Shown piece after piece: positions 26,709 to 34,620 of a DNA stretch of 64,000 nucleotides; the stretch's first letter is position 1, and each line of letters starts with the position of its first letter. A program made the translations under genes and the position numbers. Origin of the DNA: Mesonia algae (GTDB lineage: Bacteria > Bacteroidota > Bacteroidia > Flavobacteriales > Flavobacteriaceae). The stretch is from positions 62,001 through 126,000 of the forward strand of contig NZ_QKYV01000005.1 in the NCBI RefSeq assembly GCF_003253545.1. The letters run 5' to 3'. Under the pieces are notes generated by a model. It was not told the DNA's origin and did no database searches. It saw only the letters and a program-made list of their open reading frames with translations.

Positions 26709-27023
26709 ATGAAAGACTTAACACAAGAAGAATGGCAAAAAGCTATTGATAATGAAGCTAATGTAGAGATTTTAGATGTAAGAACTCAAGAAGAGTGGGA
26801 TGAAGGTTACATTCCTAGTGCAACTTTAATAGACATTCATCAACCCCAAGAATTTATGGATGCCGTAAATCAATTAGATAAGTCTAAAGAATATTATATT
26901 TATTGTCGCTCTGGCGGAAGAAGTGCGCAAGCGTGTCAAATTTTAGATCAAATGGGGTTTGAAAATACTTATAACTTGCAGGGAGGATTTTCTAATTGGG
27001 AAGGAGCCAAGAAAAAAGATTAA
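26709..27023 (+). CDS. Rhodanese-like protein, cytoplasmic
   Basis: A 104-residue single-domain rhodanese without signal peptide. The active-site loop CRSGGRS begins at Cys66 and is intact, so a sulfurtransferase or persulfide-handling activity is likely. DVRTQEEWDEGYIP and the C-terminal LQGGFSNW are standard. It is the first of three rhodanese-like genes in a row (gaps of 5 and 2 bases). The other two are lipoproteins, so this one would be the cytoplasmic partner. Confidence 0.9.
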   Translation: MKDLTQEEWQKAIDNEANVEILDVRTQEEWDEGYIPSATLIDIHQPQEFMDAVNQLDKSKEYYIYCRSGGRSAQACQILDQMGFENTYNLQGGFSNWEGAKKKD

Positions 27024-27028
27024 GTAGA

Positions 27029-27403
27029 ATGCTAACAAGACTATTTCTTCTATTATTTACGTTTTCTATTCTTGTGGGATGTGAACCTAATAGAGTCAAA
27101 TCTATAACCCCAACCGAGTTAGAAGATATGGTCAATGATAGTGAAGAATTTCACTTAATAGACCTTAGAAATAAAACAAGTTTTGATAAAGAACACTTAA
27201 AAGGAGCGGTTAATGTTGTCTTTGATGATCAATTCCTAATAAATATGAAGGAGTTTGATAAAGATAAAACTGTAGTGCTTTACGCGGAAAATAATGATGA
27301 AAGTATGAATGCTTCTATGTTATTATTTGATGAAGACTTTAAGCTTGTATATTTTTTCCTAAATGAATACTCTAGTTGGAAAAATGACATTAATATAAAT
27401 TAA
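27029..27403 (+). CDS. Degenerate rhodanese-like lipoprotein
   Basis: A 124-residue protein with lipoprotein signal and lipobox ILVGC (Cys18). The rhodanese fold is recognisable (DLRNKTSFDKEHLKGAVNVV), but the active-site loop reads YAENNDES where active members have YCxxGxRS, so the catalytic Cys is missing and no sulfurtransferase activity is expected. The frame extends upstream only to a TTG inside the previous gene. ATG 27029, 5 bases after the previous stop, is the real start. It may bind or regulate its active neighbours. Confidence 0.82.
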   Translation: MLTRLFLLLFTFSILVGCEPNRVKSITPTELEDMVNDSEEFHLIDLRNKTSFDKEHLKGAVNVVFDDQFLINMKEFDKDKTVVLYAENNDESMNASMLLFDEDFKLVYFFLNEYSSWKNDININ

Positions 27404-27405
27404 CT

Positions 27406-27795
27406 ATGAAAAAAAGATTATTAGTTATTGCAACTATGGTTTTAGCTCTTTTGGTTTTTAACTCTTGTACCGAGGAGAAAACTTCTCAAATACAAATGGT
27501 ATCTAAAGAAGAGATGAAAGACATCATAAAGTCAGATCATACTCAATTAATAGATGTAAGAACTATTAAAGAGTTTGAAGCAGGACATATTAAAGGCGCT
27601 CAAAATATAGTCTATGATGAAGATTTTGCTAATAAGATCTCTCAATTAGATAAGCAACAACCTGTGGCCGTATATTGCCATACAGGAGGAAGAAGTGCAA
27701 AATGTGCTACTATTTTAAAAGAAGCAGGATTTGAAAAGATTTATGATCTGGAAGGTGGTTTTGAAGCTTGGACTTATAAAGATAATTTAGAGTAA
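27406..27795 (+). CDS. Rhodanese-like lipoprotein, active-site Cys present
   Basis: A 129-residue lipoprotein (lipobox VFNSC, Cys21) with a complete rhodanese domain. The catalytic Cys91 is in YCHTGGRSAKC. It is predicted to be anchored on the periplasmic side. It lies 2 bases after the degenerate paralogue and ends at a strong terminator. Together with the cytoplasmic member the trio could handle sulfane sulfur on both sides of the membrane, which is inference only. Confidence 0.88.
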   Translation: MKKRLLVIATMVLALLVFNSCTEEKTSQIQMVSKEEMKDIIKSDHTQLIDVRTIKEFEAGHIKGAQNIVYDEDFANKISQLDKQQPVAVYCHTGGRSAKCATILKEAGFEKIYDLEGGFEAWTYKDNLE

Positions 27796-27820
27796 ATTAC
27801 TCTAGCTAATCAAAATTTAA

Positions 27821-27851
27821 AAGCGGAATTTATTTAATTCCGCTTTTTTTT
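27821..27851 (+). terminator. Terminator after the rhodanese operon
   Basis: A perfect 10-bp stem AAGCGGAATT / AATTCCGCTT (27821-27830, 27836-27845) with a TATTT loop is followed by T's. It sits between convergent genes. Confidence 0.9.
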
Positions 27852-27855
27852 ATTT

Positions 27856-28371
27856 CTATAAGTAACGTTCATTTAATATTTGTAAATGATGTAACTCGTG
27901 ACCAGAAATCACTAAACCTATAGCACCTACCGATACCATTAAGTTATTTGCATTTCCAATTTTTTCGAGTGTGGGTTGTGAAAATGATTTAAATAATAGG
28001 CGAGAACTTTTTCTTTGTGCAATATATTCTTCTAGTAGATTTTCCAACATACGATCATTAGCATCCGATTCTTTTACAAAATCTTCGTGATCATAACCAG
28101 GTAAAACGGTTTTATCATTCCGAGCAAATCGTAACGCACGACCACAAAAAATTCTTTCAGTATCAATTAAGTGCAATAAAATTTCTTTAGGAGTCCATTT
28201 TCCTTCAGTATAACGATATACTTCTTTATCACTAGGGAGTTCTTTATAAAATTGTATCACTTTATTTTTAGAATAATCTAAGCTTTCAAGTAAAGAGAGA
28301 TCAGGTACTTTTTCTAAATAATTTTTGAGGTAATGATCAAAATCTGATGATGGTAAATTGGAAACTTTCAT
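27856..28371 (-). CDS. DinB family protein
   Basis: A 171-residue DinB/DUF664-type four-helix protein. The three likely metal His residues are visible: KEILLHLIDTERIF, DHEDF and the C-terminal GHELHHLQIL. Bacterial DinB-like proteins of this kind are probable thiol- or metal-dependent enzymes with unknown substrates. It is divergent from arsR with only 68 bases between, and convergent with the rhodanese operon. No link to either is evident. Confidence 0.85.
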   Translation of the reverse strand: MKVSNLPSSDFDHYLKNYLEKVPDLSLLESLDYSKNKVIQFYKELPSDKEVYRYTEGKWTPKEILLHLIDTERIFCGRALRFARNDKTVLPGYDHEDFVKESDANDRMLENLLEEYIAQRKSSRLLFKSFSQPTLEKIGNANNLMVSVGAIGLVISGHELHHLQILNERYL

Positions 28372-28392
28372 GTTTTTTTACTAAAATACACA

Positions 28393-28425
28393 TTGTAGCT
28401 TAATTATTAATCGTAATATTGCAAT
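28393..28425 (+). promoter_or_regulatory. arsR promoter and operator
   Basis: TTG (28393-28395), an 18-base spacer and TAATATTG (28414-28421) make a good Bacteroidota promoter 18 bases before the arsR ATG. Overlapping the -7 box is ATCGTAATATTGCAAT (28410-28425), which shares its left two thirds with the perfect palindrome at 28788-28803, consistent with an ArsR binding site. Confidence 0.7.
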
Positions 28426-28439
28426 ATATAAATGATTAA

Positions 28440-28769
28440 ATGGGAATTACCAAGTCAGAAATATTTACACCGCAACAAAATAGACTCGCTAGTCTTGCCA
28501 AAGTATTGGGACACCCTGCGCGTATTGCTATTTTAGAACAGTTATTTAAAATAAAAACCTGTGTTTGTGGAGATTTAGTAGAAGAGATTGGTTTGGCACA
28601 GCCAACTATATCTCAGCACCTAAAAGAACTCAAAAATATAGGTTTAATTAAGGGTGAAATTACTGGTACAAGAGTTTGTTATTGTATAGATGTAGAGAAT
28701 TGGGAAGAGATGAAAAATACCTTAAGTAGTTTTTTCGACTTATCATTACCAGAGAATCATTGCTGTTAA
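28440..28769 (+). CDS. arsR: ArsR family arsenic-responsive repressor
   Basis: A 109-residue winged-helix ArsR/SmtB protein. The metalloid motif is CVCGDL at the start of the alpha-3 helix, and the recognition helix is LAQPTISQHLKELKNIGLI. The protein ends in Cys-Cys, which may add an As(III) ligand. It is the first gene of the arsenic operon and follows a promoter with an overlapping palindromic site. It should release DNA when arsenite binds. Confidence 0.92.
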   Translation: MGITKSEIFTPQQNRLASLAKVLGHPARIAILEQLFKIKTCVCGDLVEEIGLAQPTISQHLKELKNIGLIKGEITGTRVCYCIDVENWEEMKNTLSSFFDLSLPENHCC

Positions 28770-28787
28770 AAAAATTTAATTATAATC

Positions 28788-28803
28788 ATCGTAATATTAC
28801 GAT
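28788..28803 (+). promoter_or_regulatory. Internal ArsR-type palindrome between arsR and the DUF6428 gene
   Basis: ATCGTAATATTACGAT is a perfect 16-bp palindrome in the 48-base gap after arsR. It matches 11 consecutive bases of the site over the arsR promoter. This suggests a second repressor site, perhaps with a second promoter driving the resistance genes. Confidence 0.7.
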
Positions 28804-28817
28804 TAAAAAATCAAATT

Positions 28818-29282
28818 ATGAATTTAGAAGAGTTTAAAAGTCAATTGTCAACATTAGAAAAAATATATTTTCAGTTGCCTTCTGGCGCATTGGTTTCTTC
28901 ACATTTTCATGTTACGGAAGTAGCTAAAGTAGAAAAAGAGTTTGTGGATTGCGGAGGAGAATTCCGTAAAGAAGAAAAAATTAGCCTGCAATTATGGGAA
29001 GCAGATGATTATGACCATAGATTACATCCTGAAAAACTAGTCGCTATTTTAAATACTGCCGAAAGTGCTTTAAGTTTAAAGAATGTAGATATAGAAGTAG
29101 AATATCAAGGAAATACTATTGAAACTTATGATTTAAATTTCAGCAAAGGAGAATTTTTATTGGTATCTAAAAAAACAGATTGTTTAGCAAAAGACCAATG
29201 TGGTATTCCAGAAAAGAAACTAAAAGTAGAATTAAGTGGAATGACAAATAATGCATGTACGCCAAATTCTGGATGCTGTTAA
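28818..29282 (+). CDS. DUF6428 family protein (arsenic cluster)
   Basis: A 154-residue soluble protein of a family seen in Bacteroidota arsenic operons. SGALVSSHFHVTEVAKVEKEF is the family mark. The C-terminal third is cysteine-rich (TDCLAKDQCG, NACTPNSGCC) and ends in Cys-Cys, like the ArsR encoded upstream. The function is unknown. An arsenite-binding or delivery role is a reasonable inference from the cysteines and from the position between arsR and the arsenate reductase-like gene. Confidence 0.8.
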   Translation: MNLEEFKSQLSTLEKIYFQLPSGALVSSHFHVTEVAKVEKEFVDCGGEFRKEEKISLQLWEADDYDHRLHPEKLVAILNTAESALSLKNVDIEVEYQGNTIETYDLNFSKGEFLLVSKKTDCLAKDQCGIPEKKLKVELSGMTNNACTPNSGCC

Positions 29283-29292
29283 TTTTTAAGCT

Positions 29293-29922
29293 ATGAAAAA
29301 TTTACTGTATTCAAATTTAGTGGATTATATCGATCAATTATCGATTGAAAACTTATCTCAAGAAAGAAAAGAGATCTTAGATACTTTAGCTGAATTTATT
29401 CAGGGAAAAATAGATAATAATGAAGTTTGTAATTTTAATTTTATCTGTACTCATAATTCCCGTAGAAGCCATTTAGGTCAAGTTTGGGCGCAAAGTATGG
29501 CTAGTTATTTTAATGTTTTTCCTTTTTATGCATATTCGGGAGGAACAGTAGCTACCGCGATGCATAATAATATTGGTTTAGCACTAAAGGAAGTAGGTTT
29601 TTCTATCGAAAACTTAGCTGAAATGGAAAATAGTGTATATGCTATTTCGTTAGGAGATAATTTACCCAAGGTAATTGGTTTTTCTAAAATGTATGATCAT
29701 TCATTTAACCCGAAGACTCAATTTGGTGCCATTATGACTTGCTCCCAGGCAGATGAAGGTTGTCCTTTTATCGCTGGAGCGGAAAAACGAGTAGCATTAA
29801 CTTATGACGATCCCAAAGAGTTTGACGGTATGCCCAATTCACTTGAAAAATACAAGGAAAAAAGTGAGCAAATAGCCACCGAAATGAAATATGTTTTTTC
29901 TCAAATTAAAATTAAAAAATGA
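29293..29922 (+). CDS. Low-molecular-weight phosphatase-like arsenate reductase
   Basis: A 209-residue protein with the LMW-phosphatase P-loop CTHNSRRS (Cys52-x5-Arg58), the loop used by thioredoxin-linked arsenate reductases. It is longer than ArsC of about 130 residues and has an N-terminal helical extension of ~45 residues, as in the Bacteroidota proteins annotated as protein-tyrosine-phosphatase in ars operons. [15 protein letters not shown] supplies further cysteines for a disulfide relay. Its stop overlaps the acr3 start by 4 bases. Confidence 0.87.
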   Translation: MKNLLYSNLVDYIDQLSIENLSQERKEILDTLAEFIQGKIDNNEVCNFNFICTHNSRRSHLGQVWAQSMASYFNVFPFYAYSGGTVATAMHNNIGLALKEVGFSIENLAEMENSVYAISLGDNLPKVIGFSKMYDHSFNPKTQFGAIMTCSQADEGCPFIAGAEKRVALTYDDPKEFDGMPNSLEKYKEKSEQIATEMKYVFSQIKIKK

Positions 29923-30956
29923 GTAGTAAGAAACGTTTAGGTTTTTTAGACCGTTATTTAACTTTATGGATTTTTGTAGCCATGTTGATAGGTGTAGGCT
30001 TGGGGTATTTTTTTCCAAGCTTTCCAGAAATAGTAAATTCTTTTCAAAAAGGAGCCACAAATATTCCTATTGCCATTGGTCTAATATTAATGATGTATCC
30101 GCCATTAGCGAAAGTCAATTATGCTTTATTGCCAAAGGTTTTTAAAGATGTAAAAGTACTCTCGGTATCTTTAGTGCTCAATTGGATTATCGGACCTGTG
30201 TTAATGTTTGTATTGGCTATTATCTTTTTACAAGATCATCCAGAATATATGGTCGGGTTAATTTTAATAGGATTAGCACGATGTATTGCCATGGTTTTGG
30301 TGTGGAATGATTTAGCTGAAGGAAGCAGTGAGTATGGAGCAGGTTTAGTTGCTCTTAATAGTATATTTCAAGTTTTTGGATATAGTTTTTATGCGTGGTT
30401 ATTTATTACAGTATTGCCTCCCTATTTTGGTTTTGAAGGTGCTATTGTAGATATTTCTATTGCTACTATTGCGGAAAGTGTTGCTATTTATTTAGGAATT
30501 CCTTTCTTACTAGGGATGTTGAGTAGGTTTTTTCTAATAAAATTAAAGGGAGAAGCTTGGTATAATAATAGTTTTTTACCTGCTATTTCACCACTAACCT
30601 TAATAGCTCTTTTATTCACTATTATAGTGATGTTTTCACTTAAGGGTGAATATATAGTAAAACTACCAGGAGACGTATTGCTCATCGCTATTCCATTACT
30701 TATTTACTTTGCGCTTATGTTTTTAATAGGTTTCTTTATAAGTAAAGCGATGGGAGCAACTTATGATAAAAATGCAGCCATTGCATTTACAGCTGCGGGA
30801 AATAATTTTGAATTAGCCATCGCCGTAGCTATAGCAGTTTTCGGACTAAATTCTGGGCAAGCTTTTACAGGAGTAATAGGTCCGCTTGTTGAGGTTCCTG
30901 CCCTTATTTTATTAGTAAGGGTTTCCTTTTGGTTGAAGAAGAAGTATTATAAGTAA
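29919..30956 (+). CDS. acr3: ACR3 family arsenite efflux transporter
   Basis: A 345-residue inner-membrane carrier with about ten hydrophobic segments. The essential Cys is in [16 protein letters not shown], and [18 protein letters not shown] is the second conserved block of ACR3. It exports arsenite produced by the upstream reductase. The ATG overlaps the reductase stop (ATGA). Some databases label this family arsB, but the sequence is of the ACR3 type. It is the last gene of the operon, before a long inverted repeat. Confidence 0.93.
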   Translation: MSSKKRLGFLDRYLTLWIFVAMLIGVGLGYFFPSFPEIVNSFQKGATNIPIAIGLILMMYPPLAKVNYALLPKVFKDVKVLSVSLVLNWIIGPVLMFVLAIIFLQDHPEYMVGLILIGLARCIAMVLVWNDLAEGSSEYGAGLVALNSIFQVFGYSFYAWLFITVLPPYFGFEGAIVDISIATIAESVAIYLGIPFLLGMLSRFFLIKLKGEAWYNNSFLPAISPLTLIALLFTIIVMFSLKGEYIVKLPGDVLLIAIPLLIYFALMFLIGFFISKAMGATYDKNAAIAFTAAGNNFELAIAVAIAVFGLNSGQAFTGVIGPLVEVPALILLVRVSFWLKKKYYK

Positions 30957-30958
30957 TC

Positions 30959-31020
30959 AATATTTAATCAAAAAAATCCCATAAAACTTAAATTTTATGG
31001 GATTTTTTTGATTAAATATT
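30959..31020. terminator. Perfect 28-bp inverted repeat, bidirectional terminator-like
   Basis: The arms 30959-30986 and 30993-31020 are perfectly complementary over 28 bases with a 6-base loop (CTTAAA). The core is AAAAAATCCC-ATAAAA / TTTTATGGGATTTTTT, giving a T-run on both strands. It lies between the convergent acr3 (+) and the minus-strand gene at 31073. It is much longer than the other terminators in the window. Confidence 0.85.
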
Positions 31021-31072
31021 TACATAATTATCTTTCTAAGAAAGTAGTTTAGTAAATAGAAAAACGATTTTT

Positions 31073-31498
31073 CTAATTAAGAATCTCTTTGTTTAGGTTA
31101 TGCTCAAAGAAATTAAATAATATCTTTTTTAAAGTTCTTACTTGATTAATATGAGTGATTAGTTTTTGTTTAAAATTAAAGTGTTCATTTAGAAAAAAAG
31201 TTTCACATTGAACGTCTTCGCATTCTACAATATCTTCAGACTTATTTTTAAACTCTATTAGCTTTAGTTTAAAATGAGCATTCTTATCAGTAATATGTTT
31301 TATTGATTTTAAAATATAGGAACCATCTTCTTCATTTGCATTGGCTTTTCTAATTAGATTAGAATCTAAAAGTTTAGAAAAGAATACAAGTTCTTGTTCT
31401 ACAAACTTTATTTCTTTCGTCCATTCATTAATATCTTTTTCAAGATTCAGTTTTTGAATATCATCATCATCATGATGTTCTTGTATAGGATTGTCCAT
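31073..31498 (-). CDS. Hypothetical helical protein (141 residues)
   Basis: A 141-residue soluble, helix-rich and probably coiled-coil protein (NLEKDINEWTKEIKFVEQEL…) with an acidic His/Asp-rich start (EHHDDDD) and Cys in VECEDVQCET. I do not recognise a named family. It follows the GreA-like gene by 5 bases, so the pair is probably co-transcribed. That hints at a stress or transcription-related role, but there is no direct evidence. Confidence 0.6.
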   Translation of the reverse strand: MDNPIQEHHDDDDIQKLNLEKDINEWTKEIKFVEQELVFFSKLLDSNLIRKANANEEDGSYILKSIKHITDKNAHFKLKLIEFKNKSEDIVECEDVQCETFFLNEHFNFKQKLITHINQVRTLKKILFNFFEHNLNKEILN

Positions 31499-31503
31499 GG
31501 TAT

Positions 31504-31893
31504 TTATGAGGTCTGGGTTACATCAATAATTTTAATGGTACTTTCACCAGAAGGGAAGTGCCAAGTAATTTCATCATCTTTAGCATATCCAAATAAAGCA
31601 AGCCCCATAGGTGCTAAAAAAGAAATTTTATTGTTTTTAAGATCGCTATGTTCTGGAGTTACTAGTTGGTATGTTTTTTCTAAAAAAGGAGTTTTTATAG
31701 TTACATAAGAATTGAATCTTATAACATCATTTGGTAATTTGTCCTTTTTTACAATTTGAGCTTTTGTAAGCTCTTCCTTTAATTTTGATATAGAGGTTTT
31801 ATAGGTATCATCTTTTTGGTATTTTCCCATAGAGATAATTCTTTTGATTAAATCATACTCTTTCTTTTCTATGATTAAAGTGTTGTATTTCAT
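31504..31893 (-). CDS. GreA/GreB (Rnk-like) C-terminal domain protein
   Basis: A 129-residue protein ending in the GreA/GreB FKBP-like domain: VTIKTPFLEKTYQLVTPEHSD, then PMGLALFGYAKDDEITWHFP and TIKIIDV. The N-terminal coiled coil is short, as in Rnk, so it can bind RNA polymerase but lacks the long acidic finger that stimulates RNA cleavage in GreA. A modulator of RNA polymerase, or an Rnk-like competitor of Gre factors, is likely. It is co-transcribed with the 141-residue gene. Confidence 0.83.
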   Translation of the reverse strand: MKYNTLIIEKKEYDLIKRIISMGKYQKDDTYKTSISKLKEELTKAQIVKKDKLPNDVIRFNSYVTIKTPFLEKTYQLVTPEHSDLKNNKISFLAPMGLALFGYAKDDEITWHFPSGESTIKIIDVTQTS

Positions 31894-32032
31894 ATCTATA
31901 ACATTAATTAAAAAAGTACTTGCAGTGGCCTACTACATTTATTACTAAATGCAGTTGTTTAGTTTAAAATTAAATTTTCCAAAATTTATTATATAATTGA
32001 CGGGACACCACAAGCACTTTTAATCATACTTC

Positions 32033-33313
32033 TTATGGGAAAATTCCGCGTTGAGTATAGGCTAATTCTATACGATGAATGGCAATAATATATGCTGCCG
32101 TTCTCCAATCTACTTCATTTTCTTCTACTGCTTTTTCTACGCGTTTAAAGTTTTCAGTAAGTTTTTTCTCAATTTTTTGCATCACTTCATCCAATTGCCA
32201 AATCTCGCCGTGTCTGTTTTGTAACCACTCAAAGTAGCTGCCAATCACACCGCCAGAATTACACAAGATATCTGGAATAATTGTAATGCCTCGTTTTAAT
32301 AAAACCTCTTCACCTTCTGTTGTAATTGGACCATTTGCTCCTTCTGCAATTAAATTTGCTTTCACGCTAAGAGCATTATCTTGATTGATTTGATTTCCTA
32401 ATGCAGCAGGAATAAGCACATCACACTCTAATCCAAAAAAGTCATCTGGCGCAATTTCTTCTGCTTCCGTAAAGCCTGCTATAGAACCTTTTCTTGGTTG
32501 TGTATGTTCTGTTAAAGTAATTGGATCTATTCCTTCTTCTTTATATAAAGTTGCGTGGGCGTCTTGTACAGCTATCAACTTAGCGCCTTCTTCTACCATA
32601 AATTGTGAAGCCCATTGACCTACATTCCCAAAACCTTGGACAATAAATGTTTTACCTTCTAAAGTTTTTCCCTGAGAAGCTAAATAAAGCTTAATGGTAA
32701 GAAAAACTCCAAAGCCTGTAGCACGATCTCTTCCTTCCAAACCGCCAGAACCTACAGGTTTACCTGTTACGATATGATTATTATGAGAACGTGATGAAGG
32801 AGATTTTGTAGACATGTAAGTGTCTAAAATCCAGGCCATAGTCTGTGGATTCGTGTTAACATCTGGTGCAGGAATATCTTGGTCTGGACCAATATTATCT
32901 CCTAAAGCATAAGTAAACCTTCTAGTGATTCTTTCTAACTCTGCTAAAGAATGTTCTCTAGGATCTAATTGAATTCCTCCCTTTGCTCCTCCAAATGGAA
33001 GACCTGCCAAAGAAGTTTTCCATGTCATCCACATTGCTAAAGCTTTAGCATCATCTACATCTATAGTAGGGTGATAACGCAAACCTCCTTTGTAAGGACC
33101 TAATGCATTGTTATGTTGAACGCGGTACCCTGTAAATATTTTAACTTCACCATTATCCATTTTTACAGGAAAGTGAACAATAATTTCGTTGTTGGTTATA
33201 CCTAATATTTTTTTAATATTTTCATTAAGCCCCACAAGGTTAGCAACTTGATTATATTGTTGCATAACATTTTCATACATGGTAGCTGGTTTTTTTTCTT
33301 GAAGTGTACTCAT
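32033..33313 (-). CDS. Glutamate dehydrogenase (Glu/Leu/Phe/Val family)
   Basis: A 426-residue NAD(P)-dependent amino acid dehydrogenase. The substrate region PYKGGLRYHP and the catalytic lysine block GGAKGGIQLDP are present, followed by GPDQDIPAPDVNT and the Rossmann motif VQGFGNVGQWA. Length and motifs fit a hexameric small-subunit GDH of the catabolic group (gudB/rocG type). It links 2-oxoglutarate and glutamate. A 44-residue Cys-rich gene ends 2 bases before its ATG. Confidence 0.92.
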   Translation of the reverse strand: MSTLQEKKPATMYENVMQQYNQVANLVGLNENIKKILGITNNEIIVHFPVKMDNGEVKIFTGYRVQHNNALGPYKGGLRYHPTIDVDDAKALAMWMTWKTSLAGLPFGGAKGGIQLDPREHSLAELERITRRFTYALGDNIGPDQDIPAPDVNTNPQTMAWILDTYMSTKSPSSRSHNNHIVTGKPVGSGGLEGRDRATGFGVFLTIKLYLASQGKTLEGKTFIVQGFGNVGQWASQFMVEEGAKLIAVQDAHATLYKEEGIDPITLTEHTQPRKGSIAGFTEAEEIAPDDFFGLECDVLIPAALGNQINQDNALSVKANLIAEGANGPITTEGEEVLLKRGITIIPDILCNSGGVIGSYFEWLQNRHGEIWQLDEVMQKIEKKLTENFKRVEKAVEENEVDWRTAAYIIAIHRIELAYTQRGIFP

Positions 33314-33315
33314 AT

Positions 33316-33450
33316 TTAGTTATGATTTTCGCAATACATTTTTAAATTGTGTTTCCAAATACATGTGATTCTTTCTAAGCAATCTATGCATAAACCCGAA
33401 TCAATATTAACCTTATTAACTACAGGTTTTTCTTTTGTTAAAGTATTCAT
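33316..33450 (-). CDS. Small Cys-rich protein (44 residues) directly upstream of the glutamate dehydrogenase gene
   Basis: An ATG frame with four cysteines in the order C21-x2-C24-x5-C30-x9-C40 (GLCIDCLERITCIWKHN, MYCEN). Its stop TAA lies 2 bases from the GDH start, so it is probably translated with it. The Cys spacing resembles small putative metal-binding proteins with a C-x2-C…C…C layout. I do not recognise a specific family. The cysteine pattern and tight coupling make it more likely real than chance, but confirmation needs conservation in relatives. Confidence 0.6.
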   Translation of the reverse strand: MNTLTKEKPVVNKVNIDSGLCIDCLERITCIWKHNLKMYCENHN

Positions 33451-33746
33451 TAACCAGATTTTAGTGTTCTTTGAAACCCAATAGTCAATAGGTGTACCAT
33501 TGTTTTTTTATTTGAGTAGTTAAATAATAAGTATTTGTATGTCAGGTGTTTGTTGATGTTTTTATTTTTGAAGAGATTTTGCCTATTGAGAGATTTTTAC
33601 TCACAAGATTAATAATGTACCAGTTTTTAAATGGAGACTTGTTGTTTTTGTAAACGGATTTAACGTAAAAAATTCGTAAACTAAAGTTAAATGCTAATGC
33701 TATTCTTTTAACTAATTGTAAATTAAATCACTAATTAAAATTTATA
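33451..33746. other. 296-base intergenic region between the GDH unit and the GEVED protein gene
   Basis: AT-rich DNA separating divergent genes. It must contain both promoters, but I find no full TTG-N17-20-TAnnTTTG match on either strand, no terminator and no convincing open frame. Confidence 0.5.
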
Positions 33747-34556
33747 ATGATGAAAAAAATTACTCTAGCTTTAGTATTATTCAACTTAGGATTACAGGCT
33801 CAAACTTTTCCCGATCCATATTGCGATATAGACGATAGTGGTACCACAGTAGAAGAGATAACCTTAGTGAATTTTGGACAAACAAGTATCGCAAATACTA
33901 ATGCATCTTCCATTTTAATAGATGAAACAGCTACAATCACAAATGTAAATCACACTGAGACTATTTCTGTTGCAGTTGAAGGAAACACATATGGAGATTT
34001 TGGCAATGAGATAGTTCTCTTTATTGATTGGAATCAAAATGAAATTTTAGATGACATAGATGAGGTTTATGAATTAGGTACGCTGACTAATTCTACCGGA
34101 AGCGATGGAATTTCAGTAAATATGAACATTACAGTACCTCCAAATGCTTTAACAGGAGAAACACGAGCGAGACTTACAAAAACCTATGCCGATGAAGACT
34201 CACCTGCTATTGTAAATCCTTGTGCGATAGAAATGGATGCGTTTGGTCAAGGAGCTTTCCCTGGTTATGGTCAAGCTTTAGATTTTACGATAGATGTAGG
34301 AGCGTTGCAAACCAGTACTTTTGATAAAAATGCCTTGTCGGTTTATCCTATACCAGCAAAAGAGGTGTTAAATATAGAATACAAAACTGCATTAAATTCC
34401 GTTAAGGTTTTCAACATTTTGGGACAGGAAGTATTATCTCAAAAAGTAGATGCAAATGAATTACAAGTAAATATATCATCCTTAAATAAAGGAGTGTATA
34501 TGGTTAAGTTATTTACGGAAGAAACTCAGCATAGCTTTAAAATGGTTAAGGAATAG
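33747..34556 (+). CDS. Secreted GEVED domain protein with T9SS C-terminal sorting domain
   Basis: A 269-residue secreted protein. A signal peptide (to about GLQAQ, residue 19) is followed by a GEVED domain (~30-180; FGNEIVLFIDWNQNEILDDIDEVYELG) and a type A sorting domain (~196-269; LSVYPIPAKEVLNIEY… GVYMVKLF). The last directs export through the type IX secretion system and attachment or release at the surface. No enzymatic domain is present, so it may be an adhesive or structural protein. It is transcribed alone and ends at a terminator. Confidence 0.9.
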   Translation: MMKKITLALVLFNLGLQAQTFPDPYCDIDDSGTTVEEITLVNFGQTSIANTNASSILIDETATITNVNHTETISVAVEGNTYGDFGNEIVLFIDWNQNEILDDIDEVYELGTLTNSTGSDGISVNMNITVPPNALTGETRARLTKTYADEDSPAIVNPCAIEMDAFGQGAFPGYGQALDFTIDVGALQTSTFDKNALSVYPIPAKEVLNIEYKTALNSVKVFNILGQEVLSQKVDANELQVNISSLNKGVYMVKLFTEETQHSFKMVKE

Positions 34557-34581
34557 AATAGTAAAACCACGTATTAAATAG

Positions 34582-34616
34582 CGAGTGCTTTCTTCATGAA
34601 AGTACTCGTTTTTTAT
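34582..34616 (+). terminator. Terminator after the GEVED/T9SS gene
   Basis: The hairpin CGAGTGCTTTC / GAAAGTACTCG has one G-U pair and a 5-base loop, then TTTTTT. It lies between convergent genes. Confidence 0.85.
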
Positions 34617-34620
34617 TTCT

